Position numbers and translations under genes: made by a program. This document shows, piece after piece, positions 18,870 through 20,589 of a DNA stretch of 20,589 bases. The first letter of the stretch is position 1, and each line of letters begins with the position of its first letter. The notes under the pieces are model-generated. The model did not search any database. It saw only the letters and a program-made list of their open reading frames with translations, and was not told the DNA's origin. Source of the DNA: Polysphondylium violaceum (taxonomy: Eukaryota > Evosea > Eumycetozoa > Dictyosteliales > Dictyosteliaceae); contig AJWJ01000438.1 in the NCBI GenBank assembly GCA_000277445.1, forward strand, positions 1 to 20,589, in the 5' to 3' direction.

Positions 18870-20589
18870 TGAGTGTGGGAATGGGGTTAGTAGTTGTGGT
18901 TTTTTGGGGGCTTTGATTATAGAGATTTTTCATAAAAAATATTTTTATAATTAGTGGGCGGCCATAACATCATTACGACATTTTACTTTCCTAACAATCT
19001 ATTAGAATTGAGTCGGTCATTTTACAAAAATTTCCAAAAACATTCAAATGATTTTCACCCCAAGTGCTATTTTAGCACTCTGCGCTGGAGTTTTTTTCTG
19101 TTTTTTTTTTTTTAATTTTTAGTATTTTTTTTACAGTTAAGGGGGGTGGTTGATCGAGTATTTGGGGTCAAATAAAAATGTCCACACAAGGATCTATCAA
19201 TTGATCCTCCCACTAAATTATCAAGAACCTCTTTCAATGAGAATGAATCGTTAAAATCATTCGACAAAAGTTTTTTGATTATATCTCAAAATCAATTTAC
19301 AAATTCTTTTAAACGCTCTCACAACATGAACCCCTTATCCATATAAAACCCTCTTTTTAAGGATTGAAATCCTTTCAAGAAAGCTCCTTCACACAGAGAT
19401 TGTGGTGTTGGGGTCGTGTAAAATATGTGAAGGAATTTTTAGCATTAAAAGACTCTAATTATACATCAATCTCTGTTTGATTCTCCATTTTTAACAACAT
19501 AATTGTATAAGGAGATTGTGAGAATTGATGAGTCGAATTAATTTGTTGGTTTAAAATAACAACACACTATTTCAACACAACCACCACAACAGCAACAACA
19601 TTCACTATTGTTAACAATAATTATAGTGTAGAACACGCCCACTCACTCTTTTACTCACATCCGTATTAATAAAACTATTAAAAATCGGACACTTTCATTT
19701 CTTGCATTTTTATTTAAACCATCAAAAAGACTTTTACTCAACACATTGTGTACCTTTCAAATATTATTTCTTTACACACTCCACACACTATCTTTTTCTT
19801 TTTCTCTTTCTCTCCCACACCACACTACGATTACTGTGATACCACCACCTCTTTCAAAGAGATATATACTTTTTTCCTCACTCACCCCACATACCACAAT
19901 CTATTTCAATTTCAATTCAAAAAAAGGTGACCTTCATATATTTTTTTTTCTAGTTTATAAACAAACCCTTTTATCGCACACTCATATTTATAACTTCATC
20001 TATCTATATATATAAACTATTTATTCATATTCATATCCACATATTATATACATTCATTTTTTTAAAAAAAAGTAGAAATAATATTCGACTATTTTAATTA
20101 AACTACTCTTGTGTTAAAAATATTTTATTTACTAATCTACCACTCCCCCACGAAACTCGCGTACAAGAATAGATCGCATCATCATATATATTTATATCTT
20201 TATTTTTCTTTTTCACAACACACTCAATCAATCCTCTCTCGATCTTGTAATTATTTTTTTCACATTTTTGAAAAAAAGTATAAAATATCATCCACTATTA
20301 TTAAATCATTTATTTTGAAGTGGTAGATTTAATATAGTTTACTTTTACCATAAAATAGAATTGATAGTTACAATACTTTTGTTTTTATTATATCTCTGTC
20401 GCATCTTTTGATCAAGGCAAAATAACACCATATTCACATAATTTTTCATAAATAGAAAAAAAAAAAAAAAAGATCATTATAAAACTTTGATTTCTTTCCA
20501 TCTTTTTTATTTTGATTGAATTTTTAAAGTTTTGGAAATCCATATTTTAGGTAAGATCAATATAGTTTTTTTTTTTTTTTTTTTTTTTT

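Larger units (their letters stand above)
18239..20589. other. Right-end region without a secure gene
   Basis: After the 3' flank of the Lgd-like gene (to about 18500) I see no confident gene. A possible minus-strand terminal exon lies at 18544-18648 (separate entry). The rest is AT-rich with many short symmetric elements: a 20-bp perfect palindrome at 18850-18869; hairpins at 19063-19079, 19359-19374 and 19385-19434; a palindrome ATTGTTAACAAT at 19607-19618. GGGCGG occurs at 18956-18961 as it does twice at the left end. G-rich motifs (GTGTGGGAATGGGG near 18873, AAGGGGGGTGG near 19139, TGTGGTGTTGGGGT near 19401) resemble developmental promoter elements. The window ends in a T24 tract (20566-20589). 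Open frames at 19746-20015 and 20103-20326 are low-complexity. Confidence 0.5.

Noticed and set aside
19746-20326. Several 60-89 codon open frames on both strands
   Set aside because: They are low-complexity Ser/Phe/Leu/His translations of CT-rich leader-like sequence and overlap one another.
20545-20556. TTTTAG directly followed by GTAAG, like a recursive splice point
   Set aside because: There is no exon or transcript context in the window; isolated matches are expected in T-rich DNA.

Overview
The window looks like nuclear DNA of a social amoeba of the genus Dictyostelium, either D. discoideum or a close relative. Evidence: very AT-rich intergenic DNA with long A/T homopolymers; short AT-rich introns with GTATGT/GTAAGT-like donors; start codons in an AAAATG context; codon use biased to A/T; and proteins full of Asn, Gln, Thr and Ser runs encoded by trinucleotide repeats. 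I see no rRNA, tRNA, CRISPR array, LTR element or DNA transposon. All family assignments come from motifs read by eye, without a database search.

Layout, left to right. (1) 715-1722 (+): a secreted protein of unknown family, one intron, followed by a degraded coding remnant near 1740-1977. (2) 3161-5654 (+): mrfA, the orthologue of the metazoan myelin regulatory factor MYRF, a membrane-tethered and self-cleaving transcription factor. (3) 5831-6349 (-), convergent with mrfA: a small secreted protein with a CBM49 cellulose-binding domain. (4) 7042-9100 (-): a Sds3/BRMS1-family subunit of a Sin3-HDAC complex with a very long acidic N-terminal region that contains one reading-frame change. (5) 10113-10719 (-): mitochondrial GatC. 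(6) 12452-14119 (+), divergent from gatC: a homeobox transcription factor. (7) 14987-15826 (+): COMMD3, with three exons. (8) 16076-18238 (+): an Lgd/CC2D1A-like ESCRT-III regulator. From 18239 to the end there is about 2.3 kb without a secure gene, but it holds a possible 34-residue terminal exon on the minus strand and several palindromes.

Most genes are only fully visible after introns are placed. Splicing extends or completes eight reading frames: the transmembrane segment of MrfA, the C-terminal strand of the CBM49 protein, the last conserved motif of the Sds3/BRMS1 protein, the mitochondrial presequence of GatC, the N-terminal half of COMMD3, and the joins in the homeobox, Lgd-like and first secreted genes.

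The genes do not form one pathway. Loose themes are developmental transcription and chromatin (mrfA, homeobox, Sds3/BRMS1), endosomal trafficking (commd3 beside the Lgd-like gene), and secretion to the extracellular matrix (CBM49 protein and probably the first gene). The observations most worth a second look are the two in-frame 3' splice sites that would include or skip half of the MrfA membrane anchor, the frame change in the Sds3/BRMS1 gene, the long inverted repeat at 356-447, and the palindrome-rich right end.
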